A stretch of 64,000 nucleotides of DNA from Aliihoeflea sp. 2WW (GTDB taxonomy: Bacteria > Pseudomonadota > Alphaproteobacteria > Rhizobiales > Rhizobiaceae). The DNA lies in contig NZ_AYOD01000044.1 in assembly GCF_000497755.1 (NCBI RefSeq), positions 1-64,000 on the forward strand. Direction: 5' to 3'. A program made the translations under genes and the position numbers. Positions 8,208 to 16,515 of the stretch are shown in pieces (within the stretch, counting starts at the first letter, position 1; each line of letters starts with the position of its first letter). The notes under the pieces were generated by a model. The model saw nothing but the letters and a program-made list of their open reading frames with translations, searched no databases and had not been told where the DNA came from.

Positions 8208-8753
8208 ATTTATAACGTTTATCAGTTTAGAAATTGATACAAATCGAAATCTTGGACGATATAAATCGTCGCCAGATATTATGCATTCCCCTCGAATGGT
8301 TTTCACAAGAAACTCAAAATTCGTGTGGACGGCGACTACAAATTCGGGATCAACTATTCCCTTTGATCGCTCTTTGCAAACCAGATAATTATTTGATCGT
8401 AAATTGCAACATTGGTGAACGCCATGACGGCGAACATCAACGATAGTGCCGAAAGTGCGGTCACTAATTATAAAACCGCTGGGATGTCGCTATTGCGGAT
8501 ATTGATAAGCGGAACTTGTAAGCTGCTTCCAGCGATAATGAATGCAGTAGCCCCATCCAGAATGAATACGGACTTGGATATATTGTCCCGTTTGACGGTC
8601 TATTCAATATCTTTGGAGCAGCTGCAGCCACCCTGGCTGCATACCAGGAAGCCAGGGTCTTCGCACTGCGGCAGCGACGGGGGCCGATGCTGATTGTCTA
8701 TTTTTGGCCGGGAAACGGCGAAACCGCCGTTCGATCAACGACACATTGAGGGC
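7977..8753. other. AT-rich, apparently gene-poor stretch
   Basis: From about 8030 to 8450 the sequence is strikingly AT-rich (runs such as GTAAATATAAATCAATTTAT) against the GC-rich surroundings, so it is probably foreign DNA. Two short plus-strand frames (8234-8446, 8412-8693) lack convincing ribosome binding sites and protein-like composition, and I do not call them. A perfect 9-bp inverted repeat (ACCCTGGCT/AGCCAGGGT, 8630-8658, 11-base loop) lies about 100 bases beyond the recombinase stop codon. Confidence 0.6.
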
Positions 8754-9323
8754 CTATAGCAGCTCAACAGCAGTGCGCATCATGTCGTCACGCACATCGA
8801 TGTATCGCTGGGTGGTCGTGAGGTTCTTGTGACCGGCCAGCGTCATTATGACTTTTGCACTCACACCGGAATGCGCCAGCTTCGTGATGAACCAGCGCCG
8901 ACCGCTATGGGAGGTGGCTCCGTCCAGGCCAGCTTCGCGGTACAGCTTGGACATGAGCTGACACAGCGTATTCGCCGAAAAGGCCGGGTGTTTCTGGGTA
9001 ACGAGCAGGGGCGCATTCTTCAGAGGTGACCTCTCCCATTCCGCTCGGAAGCGATCGATCTCTCGGCGCAGCTTCTCCCCGATGAACACAACCCGCGCAT
9101 GGCCGCCCTTCGTGACCGCCGCGCTCAACCTGATCTGATCACGCACCTGCCCGTCGTTGTCGATGACATCGCTGACCCGAAGCGATGCAATCTCCCCTAC
9201 CCGCAACCCGGCGAGATGCGACAGCATGATGGCGAGCCGGTTGCGCGCAGCGTGTTTGCTCAGCGCGATTACTGCCAGGGGCCGCTTCAGCTCGACGCCG
9301 GTCAGAACCCGTGCCTGTTTCAT
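8754..9323 (-). CDS. Compact tyrosine recombinase (catalytic domain only)
   Basis: The 189-residue protein is almost entirely a tyrosine-recombinase catalytic domain. All expected residues are visible: R41 in AGLRVGE, K72 in TKGGHAR, H139-x-x-R142 in HSGRRW, H165 in AGHKN and the nucleophile Y174 in TQRYID. The N-terminal SAM-like core-binding domain found in standard integrases is absent. I start at 9323, where GAGG lies seven bases upstream; an in-frame start at 9401 would add 26 residues without homology. It could move the island or be an unrelated domesticated recombinase. Confidence 0.8.
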   Translation of the reverse strand: MKQARVLTGVELKRPLAVIALSKHAARNRLAIMLSHLAGLRVGEIASLRVSDVIDNDGQVRDQIRLSAAVTKGGHARVVFIGEKLRREIDRFRAEWERSPLKNAPLLVTQKHPAFSANTLCQLMSKLYREAGLDGATSHSGRRWFITKLAHSGVSAKVIMTLAGHKNLTTTQRYIDVRDDMMRTAVELL

Positions 9324-9405
9324 GGAAACCTCACAAACGATCGCATTTCTGCGACTTTCGTTATGTTTCCATATGCATCGAAGGGCGAGCGCGACGAGCA
9401 ACGCG

Positions 9406-9640
9406 GATGATGCTCAATGGGATCAAGGCTTTGCGAAGCGGTCCGCCGAAAACGTCAAGTGGGCACGCTCCGTTCTTACGGCCGCCCAACCGAATGCGGC
9501 CGGCACCGCCTATGCCGATTTCATGCAGGAGAACGAGGCGGATCGTGCGAATTGGCCTAGGCGGAAAACTGCAAGGGACTGGTCGAGGCAAAGCGGCACT
9601 ATGACCCATCCGCAGAGGACATCGCTTGCCGCGATTTTAG
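9406..9640 (+). pseudogene. 3' remnant of a berberine-bridge-type oxidase gene
   Basis: The plus strand encodes AQWDQGF...VKWARSVL and NAAGTAYADFMQENEADR, then, after a frameshift, GLVEAKRHYDPSAED. This parallels the C-terminus of the oxidase at 5134-6573 (WARDLFDAAR, AAGTAYINFMPEDETDR, RLVETKLKYDP). The DNA is diverged, so it is not a recent local duplicate but a relic of another family member. The start and most of the gene are missing. Confidence 0.7.
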
Positions 9641-9684
9641 GATTTTAGCCCAAGGTGACGCGGCCTGCGTCATTGCCGTACGGA

Positions 9685-9746
9685 TGCCGTAACGGCACTT
9701 TGCCTTTGACTTTGATTTGGGTTTCGATATTGTTTCGAAAAGTTTC
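9685..9746 (+). promoter_or_regulatory. Likely promoter and repressor sites of the glycerol transporter operon
   Basis: A sigma-70-like pair TTGACT (9706-9711) and TATTGT (9728-9733) with 16-base spacing lies about 210 bases before glpS. Three phased TTTC(G) elements at 9722, 9733 and 9743 overlap the -10 region; repeated TTTCG is typical of DeoR-family operators such as those of GlpR. Just upstream is a 13-base palindrome TGCCGTAACGGCA (9685-9697). No glpR gene is present next to the operon. The remainder of 9324-9945 holds the oxidase remnant and nothing else recognisable. Confidence 0.5.
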
Positions 9747-9945
9747 AAATCTCTCGAGTTGCAGGGCAAAGCGAAAGCGATTCATTAGACTGGCCGCGGC
9801 CGTATCCCGCTAGTTTGCAGTTGGAGAGAGCGTGACGTCGGCGCAATATGGCCGTGCGCGTCCGACTGTGGGGGACGCGTTCGACCAAGCCAGGGACTTC
9901 CGGATCTGCCCCAAGCGCACCGAACTGCACGACAGGAGGGAGACG

Positions 9946-11028
9946 ATGATTGAATTGAAGGCCGCGACCAAGATGGTCGGCGCCGAAACCCATATCAGTT
10001 CGGTCGATCTGCGCCTTGAACGCGGGACGCTCAACGTCCTGCTTGGTCCGACCTTGTCCGGCAAGACCAGCCTGATGCGGCTGATGGCGGGTCTCGACAA
10101 GCCGACTTCCGGCACCATCCATTTCGACGGCAAGGATGTCACCGGCGTTGCCGTGCAAAAGCGCGACGTCGCCATGGTCTATCAGCAATTCATCAACTAC
10201 CCGACGATGACGGTCTACGAGAACATTGCCTCGCCGATGCGCGTTGCCGGCACGGACAAGGCGACGATTGACCGCGAGGTCCGCAAGGCGGCCGATCTCC
10301 TGCGCCTGACACCCTATCTCGACCGCGCGCCGCTCAGCCTGTCGGGTGGCCAGCAGCAGCGCACCGCGCTCGCCCGCGCGATCGTCAAGAATGCCGGCCT
10401 CGTCCTGCTCGACGAGCCGCTGGCGAACCTCGACTATAAATTGCGCGAGGAACTGCGCGCCGAACTGCCCCGGATATTCGCCGAAAGCGGCACGATCTTC
10501 GTCTACGCGACGACGGAGCCATCCGAGGCGCTGCTGCTCGGCGGCAATACCGCGACGCTGTCGAAGGGCCGGATCACGCAGTTCGGGCCGACCATCGACG
10601 TCTACCGTGCGCCCGTCGATCTTCTGACCGCACAGACCTTCGCCGATCCGCCGCTCAACACGGTCGCGGTGAACAAATTGGGTGTGCGCTTCGTGCTCGG
10701 CATGGGAGCCGAAATCCCGGTGCCGGACCATCTGCGCGAACTCGCCGATGGCTGGTACACGCTGGCCTTCCATCCACATCACCTGAAGCTCGATCCCCCG
10801 AGCATCGACGCGCAGCCGCTGGGGGGACGGGTCACGATCACGGAAATCACCGGTTCGGAGAGCTTCGTCCATCTGACCGTGCAGGACGAGCGCTGGGTGT
10901 CGCTGGCGCACGGCATCCGCGAGTTCGAGCCCGACGAGGAGATCAGCGTCTACGTCGATCCAAGGCGGCTTCTGGCGTTCGACGAGCACGGGCGGGCGGC
11001 GTCCCGGCCTGCGGCAATGGCGGCGTGA
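9946..11028 (+). CDS. glpS: Glycerol ABC transporter ATP-binding protein GlpS
   Basis: The 360-residue protein is one of two distinct ATPases that energise the rhizobial-type glycerol importer. Walker A is the unusual GPTLSGKTS (about residues 34-42), the signature LSGGQQQR is intact (about 132-139), and Walker B is VLLDEP (about 153-158). The C-terminal part is the OB-fold regulatory region common in sugar-type ABC ATPases. The start is fixed by GGAGGGA just before the ATG at 9946. It is first in an operon with glpT ten bases downstream. Confidence 0.93.
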   Translation: MIELKAATKMVGAETHISSVDLRLERGTLNVLLGPTLSGKTSLMRLMAGLDKPTSGTIHFDGKDVTGVAVQKRDVAMVYQQFINYPTMTVYENIASPMRVAGTDKATIDREVRKAADLLRLTPYLDRAPLSLSGGQQQRTALARAIVKNAGLVLLDEPLANLDYKLREELRAELPRIFAESGTIFVYATTEPSEALLLGGNTATLSKGRITQFGPTIDVYRAPVDLLTAQTFADPPLNTVAVNKLGVRFVLGMGAEIPVPDHLRELADGWYTLAFHPHHLKLDPPSIDAQPLGGRVTITEITGSESFVHLTVQDERWVSLAHGIREFEPDEEISVYVDPRRLLAFDEHGRAASRPAAMAA

Positions 11029-11038
11029 GGAGAGGGCC

Positions 11039-12118
11039 ATGGCGCGCATCGATCTCAATCACATCCGCCACGCCTACATGCCGAACCCGAAATCGGACGC
11101 CGACTATGCGCTGAAGGAAGTCCACCATGCCTGGCAGGATGGCGGCGCTTACGCGCTGCTTGGGCCGTCCGGCTGCGGCAAGACCACGCTGCTCAACATC
11201 ATTTCGGGGCTGCTGCGCCCCTCGCACGGCCAGATCCTGTTCAACGGCGTCGATGTCACGGGGCTGTCCACCGAAGAGCGCAACATCGCGCAGGTGTTCC
11301 AGTTTCCGGTCGTCTACGACACGATGACCGTCTACGACAATCTGGCGTTTCCGCTGCGCAATCGCGGCGTGCCCGAGCCCGAAATCGACCGGCGCGTCAG
11401 CGAGACGATCGAGATGATCGACCTCGTCGACTGGACGAAACGCAAGGCGCGCAATCTGACCGCCGACCAGAAGCAGAAGATTTCGCTTGGACGCGGGCTG
11501 GTGCGCAACGACGTCAATGCGATCCTGTTCGACGAGCCGCTGACCGTCATCGATCCGCACCTGAAATGGGAATTGCGTTCGCAGTTGAAGAAGTTGCACA
11601 AGCGCTTCGGCTTCACGATGGTCTATGTCACGCATGACCAGACCGAGGCGCTGACCTTTGCCGACAAGGTCGTCGTGATGCATGAAGGCGAGATCGTCCA
11701 GATCGGAACGCCGGCGGAGCTTTTCGAGCGCCCGCGCCACACCTTCGTCGGCTATTTCATCGGCTCGCCCGGCATGAACGTCATGCCCGTGACGGTCGAG
11801 GGCGACCGGGCGCGGTTGGGCGCACACCACATCCAGATGCCCGGCGGCCTGACGGTTCCGAGCGGCGCACGAACCGAGCTTGGCGTTCGGCCCGAATATA
11901 TCCGGCTCGGCCGGGAGGGCCTGCCGGTCAGCATTTCCAAGGTCGAGGACATCGGCCGCCACAAGATCGTCCGCGTCCAGCTCGACGGACAGTTGCTCGC
12001 CGTGACGCTGCCCGAAGACGGCGACATCCCGCTCGATCCGAAGATCGTCTTTGACGTTGCCGGCATCAATCTTTACGCCGATTCCTGGCGTGTCGAACCC
12101 CAGCGCGTTGGAGCCTGA
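11039..12118 (+). CDS. glpT: Glycerol ABC transporter ATP-binding protein GlpT
   Basis: This 359-residue second ATPase has a canonical Walker A (GPSGCGKTT, residues 42-50) but a degenerate signature, LTADQKQK in place of LSGGQ (from about residue 140); Walker B is ILFDEP. Because GlpS has the reverse pattern, the heterodimer probably has functionally unequal ATP sites. The C-terminal TOBE-like domain is present. The gene sits between glpS (10-base gap) and glpP (2-base gap). It must not be confused with the glycerol-3-phosphate antiporter also named GlpT in enterobacteria. Confidence 0.92.
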   Translation: MARIDLNHIRHAYMPNPKSDADYALKEVHHAWQDGGAYALLGPSGCGKTTLLNIISGLLRPSHGQILFNGVDVTGLSTEERNIAQVFQFPVVYDTMTVYDNLAFPLRNRGVPEPEIDRRVSETIEMIDLVDWTKRKARNLTADQKQKISLGRGLVRNDVNAILFDEPLTVIDPHLKWELRSQLKKLHKRFGFTMVYVTHDQTEALTFADKVVVMHEGEIVQIGTPAELFERPRHTFVGYFIGSPGMNVMPVTVEGDRARLGAHHIQMPGGLTVPSGARTELGVRPEYIRLGREGLPVSISKVEDIGRHKIVRVQLDGQLLAVTLPEDGDIPLDPKIVFDVAGINLYADSWRVEPQRVGA

Positions 12119-12120
12119 CC

Positions 12121-12990
12121 ATGCAGAAGGTGCACAACAACAAGGCCTGGTTCCTCGTTCTGCCGGTGCTGGTGCTGGTCGCGTTTTCCGCCGTCATTCC
12201 GCTGATGACGGTCGTCAATTATTCCGTGCAGGACACGTTCGGGAACAACGTCTTCTTCTGGGCCGGCTCGAGCTGGTACGAGCAGGTCATCACCTCGGAG
12301 CGGTTCCACGGCGCTCTTGCCCGCAGCCTGATTTTTTCGCTCGTCGTGCTGGCGATCGAGATCCCGCTCGGCATTTTCATCGCGCTCAACATGCCGCGCA
12401 AGGGGCTCGGCGTGCCGGTCTGCCTGGTGCTGATGTCGCTGCCGCTTCTCATTCCTTGGAACGTCGTCGGCACGATCTGGCAGGTGTTCGGCCGTGCCGA
12501 TATCGGCCTACTCGGCTATACGCTGCGCGCGCTCGGCATTACCTACAACTACGCGACCAACCCGACCCATGCTTGGCTGACCGTCGTGATCATGGATGTC
12601 TGGCACTGGACGTCGCTGGTCGTGCTCCTGTGCTATGCCGGCCTCGTCTCGATCCCGGACGCCTACTACCAGGCGGCCAAGATCGACGGCGCCTCGCGCT
12701 GGTCCGTCTTCCGCTACATCCAGTTGCCGAAGATGAACCGCGTGCTTTTGATCGCCGTGCTGCTGCGGTTCATGGACAGTTTCATGATCTATACCGAGCC
12801 TTTCGTCGTCACCGGCGGCGGCCCCGGCAACGCGACCAATTTCCTGTCGATCGACCTCGTGAAGATCGCTATCGGCCAGTTCGATCTTGGCCCGGCAGCG
12901 GCGATGTCGATCATCTACTTCCTGATCATCCTGGTGCTGTCCTGGGTGTTCTACACAGTGATGACCAACCACGATTCGGAGCGCTCGTGA
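12121..12990 (+). CDS. glpP: Glycerol ABC transporter permease GlpP
   Basis: The 289-residue inner-membrane permease has about six transmembrane segments and the EAA-type cytoplasmic loop (YYQAAKIDGASRWSVFRYIQLP) that contacts the ATPases. Its length and the GGGPGNATNFLSI segment are typical of MalF-like sugar permeases. It starts two bases after glpT and its stop overlaps the start of glpQ by one base, indicating tight co-translation. Confidence 0.93.
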   Translation: MQKVHNNKAWFLVLPVLVLVAFSAVIPLMTVVNYSVQDTFGNNVFFWAGSSWYEQVITSERFHGALARSLIFSLVVLAIEIPLGIFIALNMPRKGLGVPVCLVLMSLPLLIPWNVVGTIWQVFGRADIGLLGYTLRALGITYNYATNPTHAWLTVVIMDVWHWTSLVVLLCYAGLVSIPDAYYQAAKIDGASRWSVFRYIQLPKMNRVLLIAVLLRFMDSFMIYTEPFVVTGGGPGNATNFLSIDLVKIAIGQFDLGPAAAMSIIYFLIILVLSWVFYTVMTNHDSERS

Positions 12991-13925
12991 TGGTCGAGAG
13001 CGCAACACGAACGATGGCCGGCGCATCGACGACCGTGGTGCGCGCAGCTCCGGCCGGCCCCGGCAGCATGGCCGCGCTCGGGCAGACAGAGGACGTCGCG
13101 CGCCGCATGCGCCGGCGCGGCCGCGAGGCCCGTTTTTCCTGGCTGGTGCCGACGATCTACATCGTCGTCCTGATGCTGCCGATCTACTGGCTCATCAATA
13201 TGAGCTTCAAGACGAACTCGGAAATCCTGTCGACATTCTCGCTGTGGCCGCAGAACCCGACATTGCGGAACTATGCCGTCATCTTTTCCGATCCGGCCTG
13301 GTATTCGGGCTATATCAACTCGATCATCTACGTCTCGCTCAACACGGTCATCTCGATCAGCGTTGCGCTGCCGGCCGCCTACGCCTTCTCGCGCTATCGC
13401 TTCCTGGGCGACAAGCATCTGTTCTTCTGGCTTTTGACCAACCGAATGGCGCCGCCGGCGGTGTTCGCGCTGCCGTTCCTGCAGCTCTATTCGTCCTTCG
13501 GCCTGATCGACACGCATATCGCGGTGGCGCTCGCGCACTGCCTGTTCAACGTGCCGCTCGCGGTGTGGATTCTCGAAGGCTTCATGTCGGGCGTGCCCAA
13601 GGAAATCGACGAGACCGCCTATATTGACGGTTATTCCTTCCCGCGCTTCTTCGTGAAGATCTTCATGCCGCTGATCGCGTCAGGCATCGGCGTAGCCGCC
13701 TTCTTCTGCTTCATGTTTTCCTGGGTGGAACTGTTGCTGGCCCGCACGCTGACGACGACCGACGCCAAACCGATCGCCGCCACGATGACGCGCACCGTTT
13801 CGGCGTCCGGCCTCGATTGGGGCGTGCTGGCAGCAGCCGGCGTGCTGACCATCATTCCAGGCGCGCTCGTCATCTATTTCGTCCGCAACTACATCGCCAA
13901 GGGGTTTGCCCTCGGCCGGGTTTGA
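12990..13925 (+). CDS. glpQ: Glycerol ABC transporter permease GlpQ
   Basis: The 311-residue protein is a MalG-like permease with six predicted helices and an EAA loop (EIDETAYIDGYSFPRFFVKI). A long, poorly conserved, basic N-terminal extension (about residues 1-45) precedes the first helix. The ATG at 12990 shares a base with the glpP stop (TGATG), which argues for this start. An in-frame ATG at residue 9 is also possible. It pairs with GlpP to form the channel. Confidence 0.92.
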   Translation: MVESATRTMAGASTTVVRAAPAGPGSMAALGQTEDVARRMRRRGREARFSWLVPTIYIVVLMLPIYWLINMSFKTNSEILSTFSLWPQNPTLRNYAVIFSDPAWYSGYINSIIYVSLNTVISISVALPAAYAFSRYRFLGDKHLFFWLLTNRMAPPAVFALPFLQLYSSFGLIDTHIAVALAHCLFNVPLAVWILEGFMSGVPKEIDETAYIDGYSFPRFFVKIFMPLIASGIGVAAFFCFMFSWVELLLARTLTTTDAKPIAATMTRTVSASGLDWGVLAAAGVLTIIPGALVIYFVRNYIAKGFALGRV

Positions 13926-13937
13926 GGAGAACGCATC

Positions 13938-14219
13938 ATGGACTTCTCATGGATGGCCTGGACACCGCCGACGGCGCTCTTCTTCGTTGGCATCCTGGTG
14001 CTGCTCCTGGCGATGGGCGCCTGGGAATACGCCTCGCCGGGAGGGCATCCGCGGGTCGGCATCCTGCGCTTCGAGACGACGCGCGGCGACAGGCTGTTCC
14101 TGTCCCTGCTCGGTTCCGCATTCATACATCTTGCATGGTTGAGGCTCGTCGGCCCCGACCTGTGGTGGGCTCTGGCCATATCAGTCGTCTACGCGATCGG
14201 CGTATTCAAACTGGTCTAG
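13938..14219 (+). CDS. glpU: Small integral membrane protein of the glycerol transport operon (DUF2160)
   Basis: The 93-residue protein has two or three hydrophobic segments (FFVGILVLLLAMGAW, LFLSLLGSAFIHLAWLRL, ALAISVVYAIGVFKLV). Proteins of this family (DUF2160) occur between the permease and binding-protein genes of rhizobial glp operons, where the gene is called glpU. The molecular role is not established. GAGGAG precedes the start. Confidence 0.85.
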   Translation: MDFSWMAWTPPTALFFVGILVLLLAMGAWEYASPGGHPRVGILRFETTRGDRLFLSLLGSAFIHLAWLRLVGPDLWWALAISVVYAIGVFKLV

Positions 14220-14293
14220 GTGGAGGGAATGACCGGCGACGCTGCCGGTAGACGAGTCGGTAAAATTGCAGTCGCACCCAAGGGAGGAATACT

Positions 14294-16138
14294 ATGCGAA
14301 AGCAACTCTATACATCGACGACCGCGCTTGCGCTGCTCTTTGGAATGGGCATCGCCCATGCCGATATGGAGGCAGCGCGGACTTTCCTTGACGCCGAAAT
14401 CGGCGACATGTCGACGCTGACCCGCGAGGAGCAGGAAGCGGAAATGCAATGGTTCATCGACGCGGCCGCGCCCCATTCGGGCATGGAAATCCGCGTCGTG
14501 TCGGAAACCATCACCACGCATGAATACGAGTCGCAGGTGCTGGCGCCGGCCTTCACGGCCATCACCGGCATCAAGGTGACGCACGATCTGATCGGCGAAG
14601 GCGACGTGGTGGAGCGTCTTCAGTCGCAGATGCAGACGAGCGAAAACCTCTACGACGCCTATGTGAACGACAGCGACCTGATCGGCACCCACTGGCGCTA
14701 CCAGCAGGTGCGCAATTTGACCGACTGGATGGCGGGCGAGGGCGCCGAGTTCACCAATCCCGAGCTCGACCTCGAGGACTTCATCGGCATCTCGTTCACG
14801 ACCGGCCCGGACGACAAGGTCTATCAGCTTCCCGTGCAGCAATTCGCGAACCTCTACTGGTTCCGCTACGACCTCTTCACCGATCCCGAGATCATGGCCG
14901 AGTTCCAGGAAAAATACGGCTACGCGCTGGGCGTTCCGGTCAATTGGGCGGCCTATGAGGACATTGCGGAATTCTTTACCGGCAAGGATATCGACGGCAC
15001 GTCCATGTATGGCCACATGGACTATGGCCGCCGCGATCCCTCACTCGGCTGGCGCTTTACCGATGCGTGGCTCTCGATGGCCGGCAATGGCGACAAGGGC
15101 ATCCCGAACGGCCTGCCGGTCGACGAATGGGGTATTCGCGTCAACGAGAACTCACAGCCGGTCGGCTCGTGCGTCGCGCGCGGCGGCGACACCAACGGCC
15201 CGGCTTCGGTCTACGCCATCCAGAAATATCTCGACTGGCTGGAAGCCTACGCTCCGCCGGAAGCGCAGGGCATGAACTTCTCCGAATCCGGCCCCGTGCC
15301 GGCACAGGGAGCCATCGCCCAGCAGATCTTCTGGTACACCGCCTTCACCGCCGACATGGTGGGGGATGGCGCGGCTGCCGTGCTCAACGAGGACGGAACG
15401 CCGAAATGGCGCATGGCGCCCTCGCCGCACGGCGTCTACTGGGTCGACGGCATGAAGCTCGGCTATCAGGATGCCGGCTCCTACACGCTGATGCAGTCGA
15501 CCCCGGTCGATCGCGCCCAGGCGGCTTGGCTCTATGGCCAGTTCATCGCCTCGAAGACCGTGGACGTGAAGAAGAGCCATGTCGGCCTTACCTTCATCCG
15601 CGAATCCACCATTCAGCACGAGAGCTTCACCGAAAGGGCGCCGGAACTCGGCGGCCTCGTCGAGTTCTACCGCTCGCCGGCCCGCGTCCAGTGGTCGCCG
15701 ACGGGCACCAACGTACCGGATTATCCGCGTCTGGCGCAATTGTGGTGGCAGGCGATCGGCGATGCGTCGTCCGGCGAAAAGACCGCGCAGGAAGCGATGG
15801 ACCAGCTCTGCGCCGAACAGGAAGCCGTGATGGAGCGCCTGGAACGCGCTGGCATCCAGGGCGAAATCGGCCCGGTACTCAACCCCGAGGAAAGCCTCGA
15901 ATACTGGAACGAGCAGGCAAAGGCGAACGGCACGCTCGCCCCGCAGCTCAAGAAGGAAAACGAGGACGAGGACCCGATCACGATCGGCTATGACGAGCTC
16001 ATCCAGAGCTGGCAGGTAACCGATGCGAGCGGAGCTGCGGCAACGGAGCCCGCGGCCGATGCAGCGGCCGAACCTGCCGCAACCGACGCACCGGAAGAAC
16101 CTGCCGCGACCGATGCGGAAGAAAAGCCCGCCGACTAG
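14294..16138 (+). CDS. glpV: Periplasmic glycerol-binding protein GlpV
   Basis: The 614-residue precursor has a signal peptide of 23 residues (…GMGIAHA) and a large family 1-type solute-binding fold that delivers glycerol to GlpPQ. AAGGGAGG precedes the start. The last 40 or so residues are a low-complexity Ala/Glu/Pro/Thr/Asp tail (EPAATDAPEEPAATDAEE) that looks like an added acidic linker rather than part of the fold. It is the last gene of the operon; a perfect GC-rich hairpin follows 30 bases later. The catabolic genes glpD and glpK, usual neighbours in rhizobia, are missing here. Confidence 0.92.
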   Translation: MRKQLYTSTTALALLFGMGIAHADMEAARTFLDAEIGDMSTLTREEQEAEMQWFIDAAAPHSGMEIRVVSETITTHEYESQVLAPAFTAITGIKVTHDLIGEGDVVERLQSQMQTSENLYDAYVNDSDLIGTHWRYQQVRNLTDWMAGEGAEFTNPELDLEDFIGISFTTGPDDKVYQLPVQQFANLYWFRYDLFTDPEIMAEFQEKYGYALGVPVNWAAYEDIAEFFTGKDIDGTSMYGHMDYGRRDPSLGWRFTDAWLSMAGNGDKGIPNGLPVDEWGIRVNENSQPVGSCVARGGDTNGPASVYAIQKYLDWLEAYAPPEAQGMNFSESGPVPAQGAIAQQIFWYTAFTADMVGDGAAAVLNEDGTPKWRMAPSPHGVYWVDGMKLGYQDAGSYTLMQSTPVDRAQAAWLYGQFIASKTVDVKKSHVGLTFIRESTIQHESFTERAPELGGLVEFYRSPARVQWSPTGTNVPDYPRLAQLWWQAIGDASSGEKTAQEAMDQLCAEQEAVMERLERAGIQGEIGPVLNPEESLEYWNEQAKANGTLAPQLKKENEDEDPITIGYDELIQSWQVTDASGAAATEPAADAAAEPAATDAPEEPAATDAEEKPAD

Positions 16139-16168
16139 GGCTTGAGGCTTTGGGCGTGACGAACACCG

Positions 16169-16192
16169 GCCGGGGCAGGAAACTGCCCCGGC
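16169..16192 (+). terminator. Hairpin at the end of the glp operon
   Basis: A perfect 10-bp GC-rich stem (GCCGGGGCAG/CTGCCCCGGC) is closed by a GAAA tetraloop, 30 bases after glpV. There is no T-run, so it may terminate with Rho or act as a 3' stabiliser. Confidence 0.6.
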
Positions 16193-16196
16193 ATCG

Positions 16197-16437
16197 ACGA
16201 CGTCGTGCTTGACGAACTTGGCTACCTTCCCTTCGCCCAGGCCGGCGGCCGACTCCTCTTCCACTGATCAGCCGGCTCTACGAGCAGACCTCGATCATCG
16301 TCACCACCAACCTCGCGTTCGGGTGAATGGCCCGCCGTCTTCGGCGACGCCAAAATGACCACCGCGCTCCTCGACCGGCTCGCACATCACTGGGGGATCA
16401 TCGAGACCGGCAACGAATCCTGGCACTTCGACACAGC
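16197..16437 (+). pseudogene. Remnant of an IstB-type (IS21 family) helper ATPase
   Basis: Read with two frameshifts, the plus strand encodes DVVLDELGYLPFAQAGGRLLFH, LISRLYEQTSIIVTTNLAFG and WPAVFGDAKMTTALLDRLAH: the well-conserved C-terminal half of IstB. A missing base after LLFH and an extra base after NLAFG break the frame. The N-terminal ATPase half is absent. It shows past insertion-sequence activity at the right part of the island. Confidence 0.85.
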
Positions 16438-16515
16438 ATGCAGCGTCTCTCCCTCGAGATATTCCTGCGAAACCTGCCGCTTGAACTTGATGCTGTGGGT
16501 TCGGTGTTTTGCCAT
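16426..16515 (-). pseudogene. N-terminal fragment of an insertion-sequence OrfA-like transposase
   Basis: The minus strand starts with an ATG and encodes MAKHRTHSIKFKRQVSQEYL and GETLHAVSK, the usual opening of OrfA-type (IS3/IS66-like) HTH transposase subunits. Homology ends where the IstB remnant begins, so two different insertion sequences were joined by deletion. Confidence 0.65.

Noticed and set aside
8234-8693. Two short plus-strand frames in the AT-rich stretch
   Set aside because: They lack ribosome binding sites and recognisable sequence, overlap each other, and are expected by chance in low-GC DNA.
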